A stretch of DNA of 51,261 nt. Source: JBCCLJ01 sp039026915 (GTDB taxonomy: Bacteria > Acidobacteriota > Thermoanaerobaculia > Multivoradales > Multivoraceae). The stretch is from positions 1 through 51,261 of the forward strand of contig JBCCLJ010000021.1 of the NCBI GenBank assembly GCA_039026915.1, written 5' to 3'. Position 1 is the first letter of the stretch. Each line of letters begins with the position of its first letter. Below the pieces are notes generated by a model. That model made no database searches. It saw only the letters and a program-made list of their open reading frames with translations, and had not been told where the DNA came from. Position numbers and translations under genes: made by a program. Below, piece by piece: positions 8,319-16,059 of the stretch.

Positions 8319-9671
8319 ATGCGCCCTAACCTATTGATGATACGCGATTTCGAGCCATGGACGCCGGCGGCGCTCGCCGCGATCATAGCGCTGGCACCGC
8401 TGCCCTTCGGCAGCGTGGGCGTGCTGGCGTCGTTGCTCCTGTTCCTCGCGCTGGGCATTGTCGGTACATGGACTCACTGGCGTGCACGAAGTCACGGTCT
8501 TCGTACGCCACCGCTCGTCATCGGACTCGCACTCATCGCGTTGCTCGGCCTTCTGCAGTCCTCGCGAGGCCTGCGTCTCGAGCTCGCCGAGGGAGCGAGT
8601 GTTTTCTGGGCCTTCGGTAGCGTTGCTCCGGCCGCTTCGCGTTCTGCCTCAGTTTTCTGGCTGTGCTGCGCGGCGACGGTTTCGACGGCCGCCGTACTGG
8701 GGACTCGAACGAAGGCGCGGCGGATCTTCTTCGTCGGATTGGTCGCGGCGGGCCTCTTTCAGGCGATCTACGGTGGGCAGCGGTTCTCCGCCAACGCGAC
8801 GCAGATCTGGGGCCGAGAGATCGCCGGCGACGTCGGCAGGCTACGCGGTACCTTCGTCAACCCGGACCACCTCGCCTTCTTCCTGGGCCTCATCCTGCCG
8901 CTCCTCCTGGCCTCCGTTTGGTGGCGGTGGCGTCGCCGTGATTCCGGGGACGGCCTGCAGTGGAGCCTGCCGTTCCTCGTGCTCGCCTGGGTGACGCTCT
9001 TCATTGCGCTGGCGCTGACCGGCTCGAGAGCAGGAATGCTGACCGCTCTGGGGGTCGTCGGTCTCCAGTCTCTGGTGGTGGCGGCTCTCGAGAAGCATTG
9101 GCGTGCAGGCCTGCTCGTCGCCGGCCTTGCGGGACTCGCTCTTTCGTCGCTTTGGTGGCTGAGTCTCGAGGGACAGGCGCTCGGACGCCTCCTTGGCACC
9201 AGTCGCTTCGAACTGCAGTGGAGCCAGAGACGTGCCGCCTACGAAGCTGCCCTCGAGCTGTGGTCAGCAGCGCCACTCTTCGGTGCCGGCCTCGGTGGGT
9301 TCCGCCAGGCGTTCCCTCTGGTGCAACCGGCCGGGCTCTCGGGCGAGTGGTGGCACGCACACAGTGACGTGCTCGAGCTCGCCGTCACGACCGGACTGCT
9401 GGGCGTCTTCATCCTCGCGGTGGCCGGAGGCCTCTACTGCCTGCGCCTCCTCGGAGCGCTGCGCTCGGAGCGCTCCGAGACGCGGGCTGCGGCACTGGCG
9501 GTCCTGGGAAGCACGGTCGCTGCTTGCGTCCACTCCCTGGCTGACTTCTCCTTGACCCTCCCGGCGAACGCTGTCGCCTTTGCCGTCATCCTCGGCTGCG
9601 GTTGCGCGATCGGCCGGGGACCCGGAGTCTTCCGGGAGACCGTCAGCGAAGAGTCGCCGGTCCCGGGGTGA
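8319..9671 (+). CDS. O-antigen ligase / Wzy-type polymerase-like membrane protein
   Basis: Polytopic inner-membrane protein of about 450 residues with roughly ten TM segments and a Wzy_C-type (O-antigen ligase family) core. Family signatures are RGTFVNPDHLAFFLGLILPL (near residue 182) and a large periplasmic loop after it. Then comes APLFGAGLGGFRQAFPLVQP (near 315) with WWHAHSDVLELAVTTGLLG, matching the G-x-G-x2-F and H-(S/N)-D-x-L-(E/Q) pattern of these enzymes. It probably polymerises or ligates lipid-linked repeats in the periplasm. ATG 8319 is preferred: GGAAG lies just upstream and the first TM follows. An upstream ATG at 8235 would overlap the divergent gene start. The 3' end overlaps the convergent gene by 29 bases. 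Confidence 0.85.
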   Translation: MRPNLLMIRDFEPWTPAALAAIIALAPLPFGSVGVLASLLLFLALGIVGTWTHWRARSHGLRTPPLVIGLALIALLGLLQSSRGLRLELAEGASVFWAFGSVAPAASRSASVFWLCCAATVSTAAVLGTRTKARRIFFVGLVAAGLFQAIYGGQRFSANATQIWGREIAGDVGRLRGTFVNPDHLAFFLGLILPLLLASVWWRWRRRDSGDGLQWSLPFLVLAWVTLFIALALTGSRAGMLTALGVVGLQSLVVAALEKHWRAGLLVAGLAGLALSSLWWLSLEGQALGRLLGTSRFELQWSQRRAAYEAALELWSAAPLFGAGLGGFRQAFPLVQPAGLSGEWWHAHSDVLELAVTTGLLGVFILAVAGGLYCLRLLGALRSERSETRAAALAVLGSTVAACVHSLADFSLTLPANAVAFAVILGCGCAIGRGPGVFRETVSEESPVPG

Positions 9672-11208
9672 GGTAGCAGCCTGCGGGCGAGTCGACCTCC
9701 AGCCGATGCTCGCCGCGGGTCAACGGCACCTCGAGGCGGATGCGAAGACGGGGTCGCGACGGATGGGCGAGGCGGCGCGCAACGCTCGAACCGTCGACGA
9801 GGATGTCGATCGGGCAGCCGCGAGGAGGCAGCTCGGCGAGCAGCAGATCGAGCGTGTCTGCCTCGACGTCGAGAGTCAGCGGCAGGGCGAAGCGATGCTC
9901 CTTCGGCTGCTGCCACGTCGCATCGTCTGCTGGCCGCCGCTCGCCCAACTGTCGGCGAGTTGCGACGCTTCCGAGCCGGAGCTCCGGCAGGGAGTTCACC
10001 AGGGCCAGTGCCTCTCGCGCCGCGGAGGCGTCGTCGAGCGCGACGTAACGACGGGCGCGAAGCAGGTGGTAGAGCGACCATTCGTTCGTCGTCGGGTCCG
10101 CAGCGTCATCGAAGAGTGCCTGGGCCCGTGACAGATTGCCGCTCGCCGCCAGTGCCGCTGCGCGACGGCTCGCCGGCAGGTCGAGGGCGAGGCCAGCAGC
10201 ACGACGAAGGCTCTCGTCGGAGAGCGGGCACTCGCGAAAGGTGCACAGATCGAGAGCCCAGTCGAGCCAGGAGGCCACGTTCTGCGCCGGCACGCGATGG
10301 ATGGGGCCGGGCGGCAGCTCGGTGAGCGTGCCATCGAAGAGCGCGGCCCAGCGCCCGTCGACCGGGAGCGCACCCAGCACCTCGATCAGCAGAGTGCGGC
10401 CGCGCTTGAGGTCGCCGAGCCGCAGGCGCTCCTCAGCTTCGACGCGCCAGCTCTCGAGCTCGAGACGCTGTGCCTCGTCGAGACGTTCCAGGGCGATCAG
10501 GTAGCGACGCCAGTCCTGAGCGCTTCGCAGTCGCGCTCGCAGGTCGCGCCAAACGAAGGGTCGCAGCGGCAGGACCTCGAAGGCTTCGTCGAGGTCGGAG
10601 TTCACCCGCAGCCACGGTCCGATGTAGCGCTCGTAGGTGGTGCGGTCCTCGAAGGCCTCGCGCAGCATCTGGCGGGTGAGCTCCTTCTTGCGCTCTGAGA
10701 GCATCCTCCAGATTTCGAGGTAGGCCATGCTGAGGAAGCGCTGCGGCTCCTGCTTGCTCGGCGCCTGCTCGATCGCCCGCAGCAGCGGCTCCTCCCAGTC
10801 CGCCGATGCGGTGAAGAGCGTGCGGTCCTGTCGGAGCGACCGCTCCAGATACGTCGTGGCGCCGACGATCATCTGCGCCTGCCAGTCCTCGGGCCGGTCT
10901 CGCGCGGCCCGTTCGGCGAGCTGGTGCGCAGTGTTGAGCTGTTCGGTGCGCTGGGCGAGCAGTGCGCCGATCAACTCCTCCGACACGGCCGGCGGAAAGG
11001 GCTCCAGCGCTCCCTGCAGCAGGGCGCGTGAGGCCAGAACGCGCCGTCGAACTCGATCGGGCTCGGCCGCAAGGAGCGGCACGTCTGCGCCGCGGTCGTT
11101 CTCCTCGAGGATGAGGCTGAGCTCTTCGGTCAGCTGGCGTCGATCCAAGAGATCGATCGTGCCGAGCACCAACGTGGAGGCTGCGAGAAGTAGACCGAAT
11201 GTCTTCAT
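9643..11208 (-). CDS. Conserved-looking TPR-like protein, membrane-anchored or secreted
   Basis: A 521-residue protein whose family I do not recognise. The first 18 residues (KTFGLLLAASTLVLGTIDLL) form a signal anchor or signal peptide. The rest is helical with TPR-like pairs (for example ALLAQRTEQLNTAHQLAERAA near 85, RAAALAASGNLSRAQALFDDA near 355). A beta-rich C-terminal domain of about 100 residues ends in EVPLTRGEHRLEVDSPAGCY, which looks like a carbohydrate-binding or jelly-roll-like module. ATG 11208 has a short AGGA site upstream. It lies opposite to its neighbours in the polysaccharide locus and overlaps the O-antigen ligase gene tail to tail by 29 bases. A role in polysaccharide assembly or in envelope organisation is inference from location. 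Confidence 0.75.
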   Translation of the reverse strand: MKTFGLLLAASTLVLGTIDLLDRRQLTEELSLILEENDRGADVPLLAAEPDRVRRRVLASRALLQGALEPFPPAVSEELIGALLAQRTEQLNTAHQLAERAARDRPEDWQAQMIVGATTYLERSLRQDRTLFTASADWEEPLLRAIEQAPSKQEPQRFLSMAYLEIWRMLSERKKELTRQMLREAFEDRTTYERYIGPWLRVNSDLDEAFEVLPLRPFVWRDLRARLRSAQDWRRYLIALERLDEAQRLELESWRVEAEERLRLGDLKRGRTLLIEVLGALPVDGRWAALFDGTLTELPPGPIHRVPAQNVASWLDWALDLCTFRECPLSDESLRRAAGLALDLPASRRAAALAASGNLSRAQALFDDAADPTTNEWSLYHLLRARRYVALDDASAAREALALVNSLPELRLGSVATRRQLGERRPADDATWQQPKEHRFALPLTLDVEADTLDLLLAELPPRGCPIDILVDGSSVARRLAHPSRPRLRIRLEVPLTRGEHRLEVDSPAGCYLTPGPATLR

Positions 11209-11426
11209 GAATCCTGGGAAACGGAGGCTCGCTGGGGCTGATCTCCAAGGCTCAACCGGCCTTGTCGCTCCTTCAAGGTTGGCTTAGAATTCGCGGCTTG
11301 GGAAGCCCCCGAGGCCCGACAGCGCGGCCTCCGAGACCTGCTTCCGCTGCATCCTCGCAGTCCGCCGTCGCTTCTTGCCGACGCCACTCCTGATTTCCAG
11401 AGCATCGAGCCCCGACAGGAATCCGA

Positions 11427-11442
11427 TGCCGCACGTGCGGCA
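11427..11442. promoter_or_regulatory. 16-bp perfect palindrome upstream of sulfurylase/APS kinase gene
   Basis: TGCCGCACGTGCGGCA reads identically on both strands and ends 53 bases before the sat/cysC ATG at 11496. A perfect palindrome of this length in a non-coding leader is a plausible dimeric repressor or activator site. The protein that binds is unknown; the ACGTG core and symmetry are all that can be seen. As RNA the pairing would leave no loop, which favours a DNA site. Confidence 0.5.
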
Positions 11443-11495
11443 ACTGGGTCGTCTCGCGTCCGCTGGTTCTGGCCAATTTCTTTCCGAGAGGGAAC

Positions 11496-13217
11496 ATGAT
11501 CGATCACCTGAATAGCCCCCACGGCGGCGAGCTCGTCGAGCTCATCGTCGGCGAAGAACGGCAGGAGGAGCTCCGCGAGAGCTCGCGCGACTTCGCCTCC
11601 TGGTCACTGACGTCCCGCCAGCTCTGCGATCTCGAGCTTCTCCTCAACGGCGGCTTCTCGCCGCTGAGAGGCTTCAATACCCAGGCCGACTTCGAGTCGA
11701 TCTGCAACGACCTCCGTCTCGCCGACGGCACCCTCTGGCCGATGCCGATCACGCTCGACGTCGACGAAGAGACCGCCAGCGGTCTCCAGCAGGGTGATCG
11801 ACTGGCGCTGCGAGATCCCGAGGGTGTCATGCTCGCGGTTCTGAACGTCGAAGACGTGTGGAAGTACGACCGCGACCTCGAAGCCGACAAGGTCTACGGC
11901 AGTCGCGACAAGACGCATCCCGCGGTCGCCTACCTGTACAACCGCGTCAACGACTACGCGGTCGGCGGCACCCTCGAGGGCCTTCGACTGCCGTCGCAGT
12001 ACGACTATCCGCGGCTGCGTCTGACCCCCGCTCAGCTGCGCCGCCAGATGTCCAAGCTCGGCTGGAACAACGCCGTCGCCTTTCAGACGCGCAACCCGAT
12101 GCATCGCGCTCACTACGAGCTGACGCTGCGCGCGTCCAGGGAGCTCGAGGCCAACCTCCTCGTTCATCCGGTCGTCGGCATGACGAAGCCGGGTGATCTG
12201 GACCACTACACGCGGGTGCGCTGCTACCAGCGCATCATGCGCCACTACCCCCGCAACACCGCCGAGCTGGCGCTGCTGCCGCTGGCCATGCGCATGGCCG
12301 GCCCGCGGGAAGCCGTCTGGCACGGACTCATCCGCAAGAACTATGGCTGCACGCACTTCATCGTCGGCCGTGATCACGCGGGACCGGGCAACGACGCCGA
12401 AGGCAACCCTTTCTACGGTCCTTACGACGCACAGGAGCTCTTCCAGGAGCATCAAGAGGAGATGGGCATCGAAATGGTGCCGTTCCGCATGATGGTCTAC
12501 GTCGAGGGCCGTGACAGCTACGAGCCCATCGACGAAGTCGAGGAGGGCACCCGCACGCTGTCGATCTCTGGGACCGAGCTTCGCCGTCGACTCTCCGAAG
12601 GCCTCGACATTCCGGAGTGGTTCACCTTCCCCGAAGTCGCCAACGAGCTGCGCGCCAGCCACCCGCCGCGCGCGGAGCAGGGATTCACGGTCTTCTTCAC
12701 CGGCCTCTCGGGTGCTGGTAAGTCGACGATCGCGAACGTGCTCCAAGTCAAGCTTCTGGAGATGGGTGGACGGCCCGTGACGCTGCTCGACGGCGACATC
12801 GTGCGCACCAACCTCTCGAGCGAGCTGGGCTTCTCGAAGGAGCATCGCGACATCAACATCCGTCGCATCGGCTATGTCGCCTCGGAGATCACGAAGAACT
12901 ACGGCATCGCCATTTGCGCGCCGATTGCGCCGTACCAGAAGGTCCGTCAGGAGGTCCGCGACATGATCCAGCCGCTCGGCGGGTTCATCCTGGTGCACGT
13001 GGCGACGTCGCTCGAGCTCTGTGAGGAGCGCGATCGCAAGGGGCTCTACGCCAAGGCGCGTGCCGGTCTCATCGACTCGTTCACCGGCATTTCGGATCCC
13101 TACGAGCTTCCGGAGGACGCCGAGCTGGTGATCGACACCGCCGGGCGGACGCCCGAGGAGTGCGCGCAGCGCGTCATCCTCCACCTCGAAAGCGAGGGCT
13201 ACATCGGCCGCCGGTGA
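11496..13217 (+). CDS. Bifunctional sulfate adenylyltransferase / adenylylsulfate kinase
   Basis: Converts sulfate and ATP to APS and then to the sulfo donor PAPS in the cytoplasm. In this 573-residue fusion the N-terminal ATP sulfurylase domain (about 1-390) has the nucleotide motif QTRNPMHRAH at 197-206, GRDHAGPG at 291-298 and ISGTELRRRL near 355. The C-terminal APS kinase domain (about 395-573) has Walker A GLSGAGKST at 403-411, DGDIVRTNL, FSKEHRDINIRRIGYV and CAPIAPY. This order and the catalytic C-terminal kinase fit a producer of PAPS rather than a dissimilatory enzyme. A GAGAGGG ribosome-binding site precedes ATG 11496. Its position inside a polysaccharide locus suggests PAPS for polymer sulfation, but no sulfotransferase is in the window; assimilation is the alternative. 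Confidence 0.95.
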   Translation: MIDHLNSPHGGELVELIVGEERQEELRESSRDFASWSLTSRQLCDLELLLNGGFSPLRGFNTQADFESICNDLRLADGTLWPMPITLDVDEETASGLQQGDRLALRDPEGVMLAVLNVEDVWKYDRDLEADKVYGSRDKTHPAVAYLYNRVNDYAVGGTLEGLRLPSQYDYPRLRLTPAQLRRQMSKLGWNNAVAFQTRNPMHRAHYELTLRASRELEANLLVHPVVGMTKPGDLDHYTRVRCYQRIMRHYPRNTAELALLPLAMRMAGPREAVWHGLIRKNYGCTHFIVGRDHAGPGNDAEGNPFYGPYDAQELFQEHQEEMGIEMVPFRMMVYVEGRDSYEPIDEVEEGTRTLSISGTELRRRLSEGLDIPEWFTFPEVANELRASHPPRAEQGFTVFFTGLSGAGKSTIANVLQVKLLEMGGRPVTLLDGDIVRTNLSSELGFSKEHRDINIRRIGYVASEITKNYGIAICAPIAPYQKVRQEVRDMIQPLGGFILVHVATSLELCEERDRKGLYAKARAGLIDSFTGISDPYELPEDAELVIDTAGRTPEECAQRVILHLESEGYIGRR

Positions 13218-13260
13218 TCGGGCCTCGGCCGAGGGGCGTCGGGCGCGCCGCCGTCACCTG

Positions 13261-13644
13261 ATGACGGCGGCGACGCTCGCCGCGCTCACTATCCTGCTCC
13301 TCGTGCCGGTACCCGTCTGGCTCGCGTTCGTCGAGTTCGGCCTGCAGCTCCTCGGCGTCGAATGGGAGGCGTCGCCGCCGCAGCCGGCGTCGCTCCTCGG
13401 CGCGGACAAGGTCGTCCACTTCCTCCTGTTCTTCTGGCTCGCGCTGCAGCTGCGCGGTTCCGCCCTGGCCGTCGGGCTGACCTCCTACAGGCCCATCCTC
13501 GTGTTCTGCGTTCTCTACGCCGTGGCGATCGAGATTCTGCAGGGCATCACCGGTCGCACCGCGGACGCAGCCGACGCACTGGCCGACGTCGTCGGGGCCT
13601 TGGTCTTTGTAGGATGGAGCCGGTTTCGCGAGAGGCGTGGCTGA
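13261..13644 (+). CDS. VanZ-like small membrane protein
   Basis: A 127-residue membrane protein with three to four TM segments and the VanZ-like pattern. ADKVVHFLLFFWLALQLRG (about 50-68) contains the typical D-K-x2-H-F, followed by LVFCVLYAVAIEILQGITGRTADAADALADVVGALVFVGW, where E-x2-Q and the D-x3-D-x-G-x3-G motif are characteristic. The catalytic or binding role of VanZ-like proteins is not settled; members occur in teicoplanin-resistance and polysaccharide loci. It starts 43 bases after the sulfurylase/kinase gene and overlaps the next gene by eight bases, so the three probably form one operon. No clear ribosome-binding site precedes ATG 13261. Confidence 0.85.
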   Translation: MTAATLAALTILLLVPVPVWLAFVEFGLQLLGVEWEASPPQPASLLGADKVVHFLLFFWLALQLRGSALAVGLTSYRPILVFCVLYAVAIEILQGITGRTADAADALADVVGALVFVGWSRFRERRG

Positions 13645-15505
13645 AACACCGGAGTGCGTGGCTGTGGCGAGGAAGAGCGGGCGTCGTGGACGCCGTAGAG
13701 CGGCGAAGCGCGCCGCGCCCAAGCAGAGCCGCGCAGCGTGGACGGCGCGCCTGGGCGAGCTCTGTTGGCGAGCCGCTCCCTGGTGCGTCGTTCTCCTCTG
13801 GATTCTGACCGCCGTCGTCGTGGCTCCCGGAATTCGGGAGGCTTTTCCGCTGCCGAAGATGCTGGTGGCGCAGGCGCTGGGGCTCGTCTCGGTCCTTCTG
13901 ATCTGCCTGAGTGCCGGTCTCGATGGTCATCGGGCGAGCCTCTTGCTCGAGCGCACGCGGACGACTCGTTGGGCGGCCGTTGGTATCGGTCTGGTCGCGT
14001 TACTCAGCGCGCTGCTCACCGGCATGAGGGCTCACTCGGTCGACGCAGTGGAGCCTCTTCTCGTGGGCCTGCTCTGCCTGGCCCTCTGGTCCTGTCTCGA
14101 CGGACGTCGGCTCTTGGATTGGCTGCTCGCTCCAGCCGCCCTGCTGGCGGTGATCGGCCTGCTCCAGGCGACAGGGCTCTACAGTCCCTTTGGACTCGAG
14201 TCCTCCGGCGCCGAGCGGCTGCGGTTGACCTCGCTCGCCGGCTCCGTCGGTGACCTCGGCGCCTACCTCGTCCTGCCGCTCCTGCTGAGCCAGGCGCGGA
14301 TCGCTTCCTGCGCGCGCGGGAGTCGCGGATGGTGGCTGGGCATCGCGAGCGCGCTGCTGATCGGCGCAGCGCTGCTGGCGACACAGACTCTGGTGGCGTT
14401 GGTGGCTGCGGTTCTCGGCTTCACCGTCTTCTGGTTGCTTCTCCTCGACCGCAGGCGCGGTCTGGCTGGTCTGTCGCTCGCCGTCGGCGCCGCCGCCGCA
14501 GCGACGCTGGCTCTGGCGCCGCTGCGATCTCGGGTCCTCGCCAAGTGGAGTCAGATCGCCGAGGGCGAGCTCAACGCAGCGCTGAGTGGGCGACTCGACG
14601 GCTGGCGCGTTGCCGTCGAGCAGTTGAGATCGATGCCGCTCTCCGGAGTCGGCCACGGCGCTTACGTTGCGCGCTTCAACGAAGCGAAGCTCGATCTGCT
14701 CGACCGAGATGTCGAGTTCTTCTCTCAGCATCGTCTCTTGTCGACTTTCGGTAATGCGCACAACGAGTTGCTCGAGGTAAGCGCCGAGTGGGGGCTTCTC
14801 GGAGTCCTCGTCGTTCTCGCTTCCGTCGCCTGGCTCTTTCGGTCGGCCCTGGGACATCCCGCCGGTTCGGTGCCTCGAGCGCTTGCTCTCGGCGGCACGG
14901 TTGCGGTCCTGATGCTGTGCCTCGGCTACTTTCCCCTCCGTCTCGCGCTCACCGGCTTTCCTCTATGCCTCTTTGCCGCGTGGCTTCTCAGCGATGGTGG
15001 AGAGGCTGAGTCCATGGCGGGCGGCGAGGAGACGGCTGCGGGGGAGACACCGCGCTGGCCGTGGATTGTCGTTTCGGTCCTCGTGCTGTTTGCGCTCGTC
15101 GTGACGACGCAGCGCTCTCTCGATCGCCTTGCAGCGGGCCGGATTCTCTTCACCACCGAGGCTCGCGCCGCCCGCATCGCTGCCGAGCCGCGGAGCGAGA
15201 ACTCCCGTCGGCTGCTCGGTAACGGGTTGCGGATCCTGCAGCAGGCCCGCGAGCTCGACCCCGCGGAAGTGCGCATCCCCATGGCCATGGCCGGGCACTA
15301 CCTCCTCCTCGGCAACGAAGAGTCGGCGATCCGCTTCTACGAAGTCTCTCTCGCTCTGGAACCGCGTCCCGAGACCTACTTCAATCTCGGGCTGGCACAG
15401 CTGCAGTCGGGCGATCGAAGCGCAGCAGAGGAGGCCTTTGCGCGTGCGGTGGCTCTGGATCCATCGCGCAGGCGAGACCTGCCGTCTCCCGGTCTACTGC
15501 CGTAG
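13637..15505 (+). CDS. O-antigen ligase-like protein with C-terminal TPR domain
   Basis: Large inner-membrane protein (622 residues from GTG 13637) with a basic N-terminal tail and about twelve TM segments. A Wzy_C-like loop holds SGRLDGWRVAVEQLRSMPLSGVGHGAYV near 318, followed by a GNAHNELLEVSAEWGLLG segment. This is the conserved G-x-G and H-N-x-L-(E/Q) pattern of O-antigen ligase/polymerase enzymes. After the last TM (about 475-492) comes a soluble tail with two TPR units (AGHYLLLGNEESAIRFYEVSLALEP and NLGLAQLQSGDRSAAEEAFARAVALDP, about 550-610). This architecture fits periplasmic glycan polymerases and PglL-like ligases. The GTG overlaps the VanZ-like stop by eight bases; GTG codons a little downstream are alternatives. 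It is the second protein of this type in the locus, so one may polymerise and the other ligate. Confidence 0.85.
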   Translation: MAETPECVAVARKSGRRGRRRAAKRAAPKQSRAAWTARLGELCWRAAPWCVVLLWILTAVVVAPGIREAFPLPKMLVAQALGLVSVLLICLSAGLDGHRASLLLERTRTTRWAAVGIGLVALLSALLTGMRAHSVDAVEPLLVGLLCLALWSCLDGRRLLDWLLAPAALLAVIGLLQATGLYSPFGLESSGAERLRLTSLAGSVGDLGAYLVLPLLLSQARIASCARGSRGWWLGIASALLIGAALLATQTLVALVAAVLGFTVFWLLLLDRRRGLAGLSLAVGAAAAATLALAPLRSRVLAKWSQIAEGELNAALSGRLDGWRVAVEQLRSMPLSGVGHGAYVARFNEAKLDLLDRDVEFFSQHRLLSTFGNAHNELLEVSAEWGLLGVLVVLASVAWLFRSALGHPAGSVPRALALGGTVAVLMLCLGYFPLRLALTGFPLCLFAAWLLSDGGEAESMAGGEETAAGETPRWPWIVVSVLVLFALVVTTQRSLDRLAAGRILFTTEARAARIAAEPRSENSRRLLGNGLRILQQARELDPAEVRIPMAMAGHYLLLGNEESAIRFYEVSLALEPRPETYFNLGLAQLQSGDRSAAEEAFARAVALDPSRRRDLPSPGLLP

Positions 15506-15540
15506 CAGCCGAGCGCGTTCTCCGGGCGTTGCGTCACAGG

Positions 15541-15546
15541 TACAAT
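15541..15546 (+). promoter_or_regulatory. Candidate -10 box (TACAAT) of the radical SAM/PqqD operon
   Basis: TACAAT matches the bacterial -10 consensus TATAAT at five of six positions and stands out in this GC-rich sequence. It would place transcription start near 15553, between the stop at 15505 and the first plausible start codon at 15574. The -35 region (around 15518) is poor, as expected for an activated or repressed promoter. Confidence 0.4.
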
Positions 15547-15557
15547 AGTGCCTTGTG

Positions 15558-15574
15558 TTCGCGAGTCTCGCGAA
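15558..15574. promoter_or_regulatory. 17-bp palindrome (operator candidate) at predicted transcription start
   Basis: TTCGCGAGTCTCGCGAA consists of two perfectly complementary eight-base arms around a central T. It begins 11 bases after the TACAAT box, exactly where a repressor would cover the transcription start. It touches the ATG at 15574. As RNA it could also fold into a seven-base-pair hairpin with a GTC loop that would hinder initiation there. Confidence 0.5.
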
Positions 15575-16059
15575 TGAGATCCCTTTCGATGTTCTCCCTT
15601 ACCGCTGCTCTTCATCGTTCAGAGCCCGCGCGCCTCACGGGTGCCGTGCCGACGACCGTGCAGCTCGCTCTCGAGGCGAGCTCAGCCGGCGAGACGTTTG
15701 CGCTGCAGGTCGCCGGTCGCTGCATGGAGCCCTTCCTGCGCGAGGGGCAGCGGGTGACCGTGACGCCGGGAGCGGCCGTCCTGCCGGGGGACGTCGTCGC
15801 ATTCGTGGGCGTCGACGGGCAGTTGCGCGTGCACCGGCTTCTCTTCTCGACGCCCGCCTCGGTCGGAGGGGTGTGGATCACGAAGCCCGACGATGCGGAT
15901 TGGATCGACGTTCCGACACCGCGCGAACGGACGCTCGGCAGGGTCCGGCGGGGAAGCTCTCGCGAGCGTCTGTGGGCTGTCCGGCAGACGGCGGCCCTCG
16001 GCCTTCGTTCGCTTCGACGCCGTTTCCTCGGCAGCGTCGCACGCAGGGGGCGTCGTTGA
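15574..16059 (+). CDS. S24/S26 peptidase-like protein with Cys/His in place of the Ser/Lys dyad
   Basis: A 161-residue LexA/signal-peptidase-fold protein. GRCMEPFLREGQRVTV (residues 48-63) aligns with the family G-x-S-M-x-P-x-L-x2-G-D motif, but the nucleophile position is Cys50 (TGC at 15721). PGDVVAFVGVDGQLRVHRL (71-89) aligns with the second motif, with His87 where S24 and bacterial S26 enzymes have Lys; SipW-type and archaeal signal peptidases also use His. No TM segment is apparent. The Arg-rich C-terminus (LRSLRRRFLGSVARRGRR) may bind a membrane or nucleic acid. It could be a cysteine-type processing protease, or an inactive binder. It is the first gene of a four-gene operon; its stop overlaps the next start (TTGA). 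ATG 15589 is an alternative start. Confidence 0.75.
   Translation: MRSLSMFSLTAALHRSEPARLTGAVPTTVQLALEASSAGETFALQVAGRCMEPFLREGQRVTVTPGAAVLPGDVVAFVGVDGQLRVHRLLFSTPASVGGVWITKPDDADWIDVPTPRERTLGRVRRGSSRERLWAVRQTAALGLRSLRRRFLGSVARRGRR

Noticed and set aside
15506..15573. Precursor peptide gene for the radical SAM operon
   Set aside because: The 68-base gap before the operon and the 11-base gap after it are too small, and no small frame with a start and a leader-like sequence was found.
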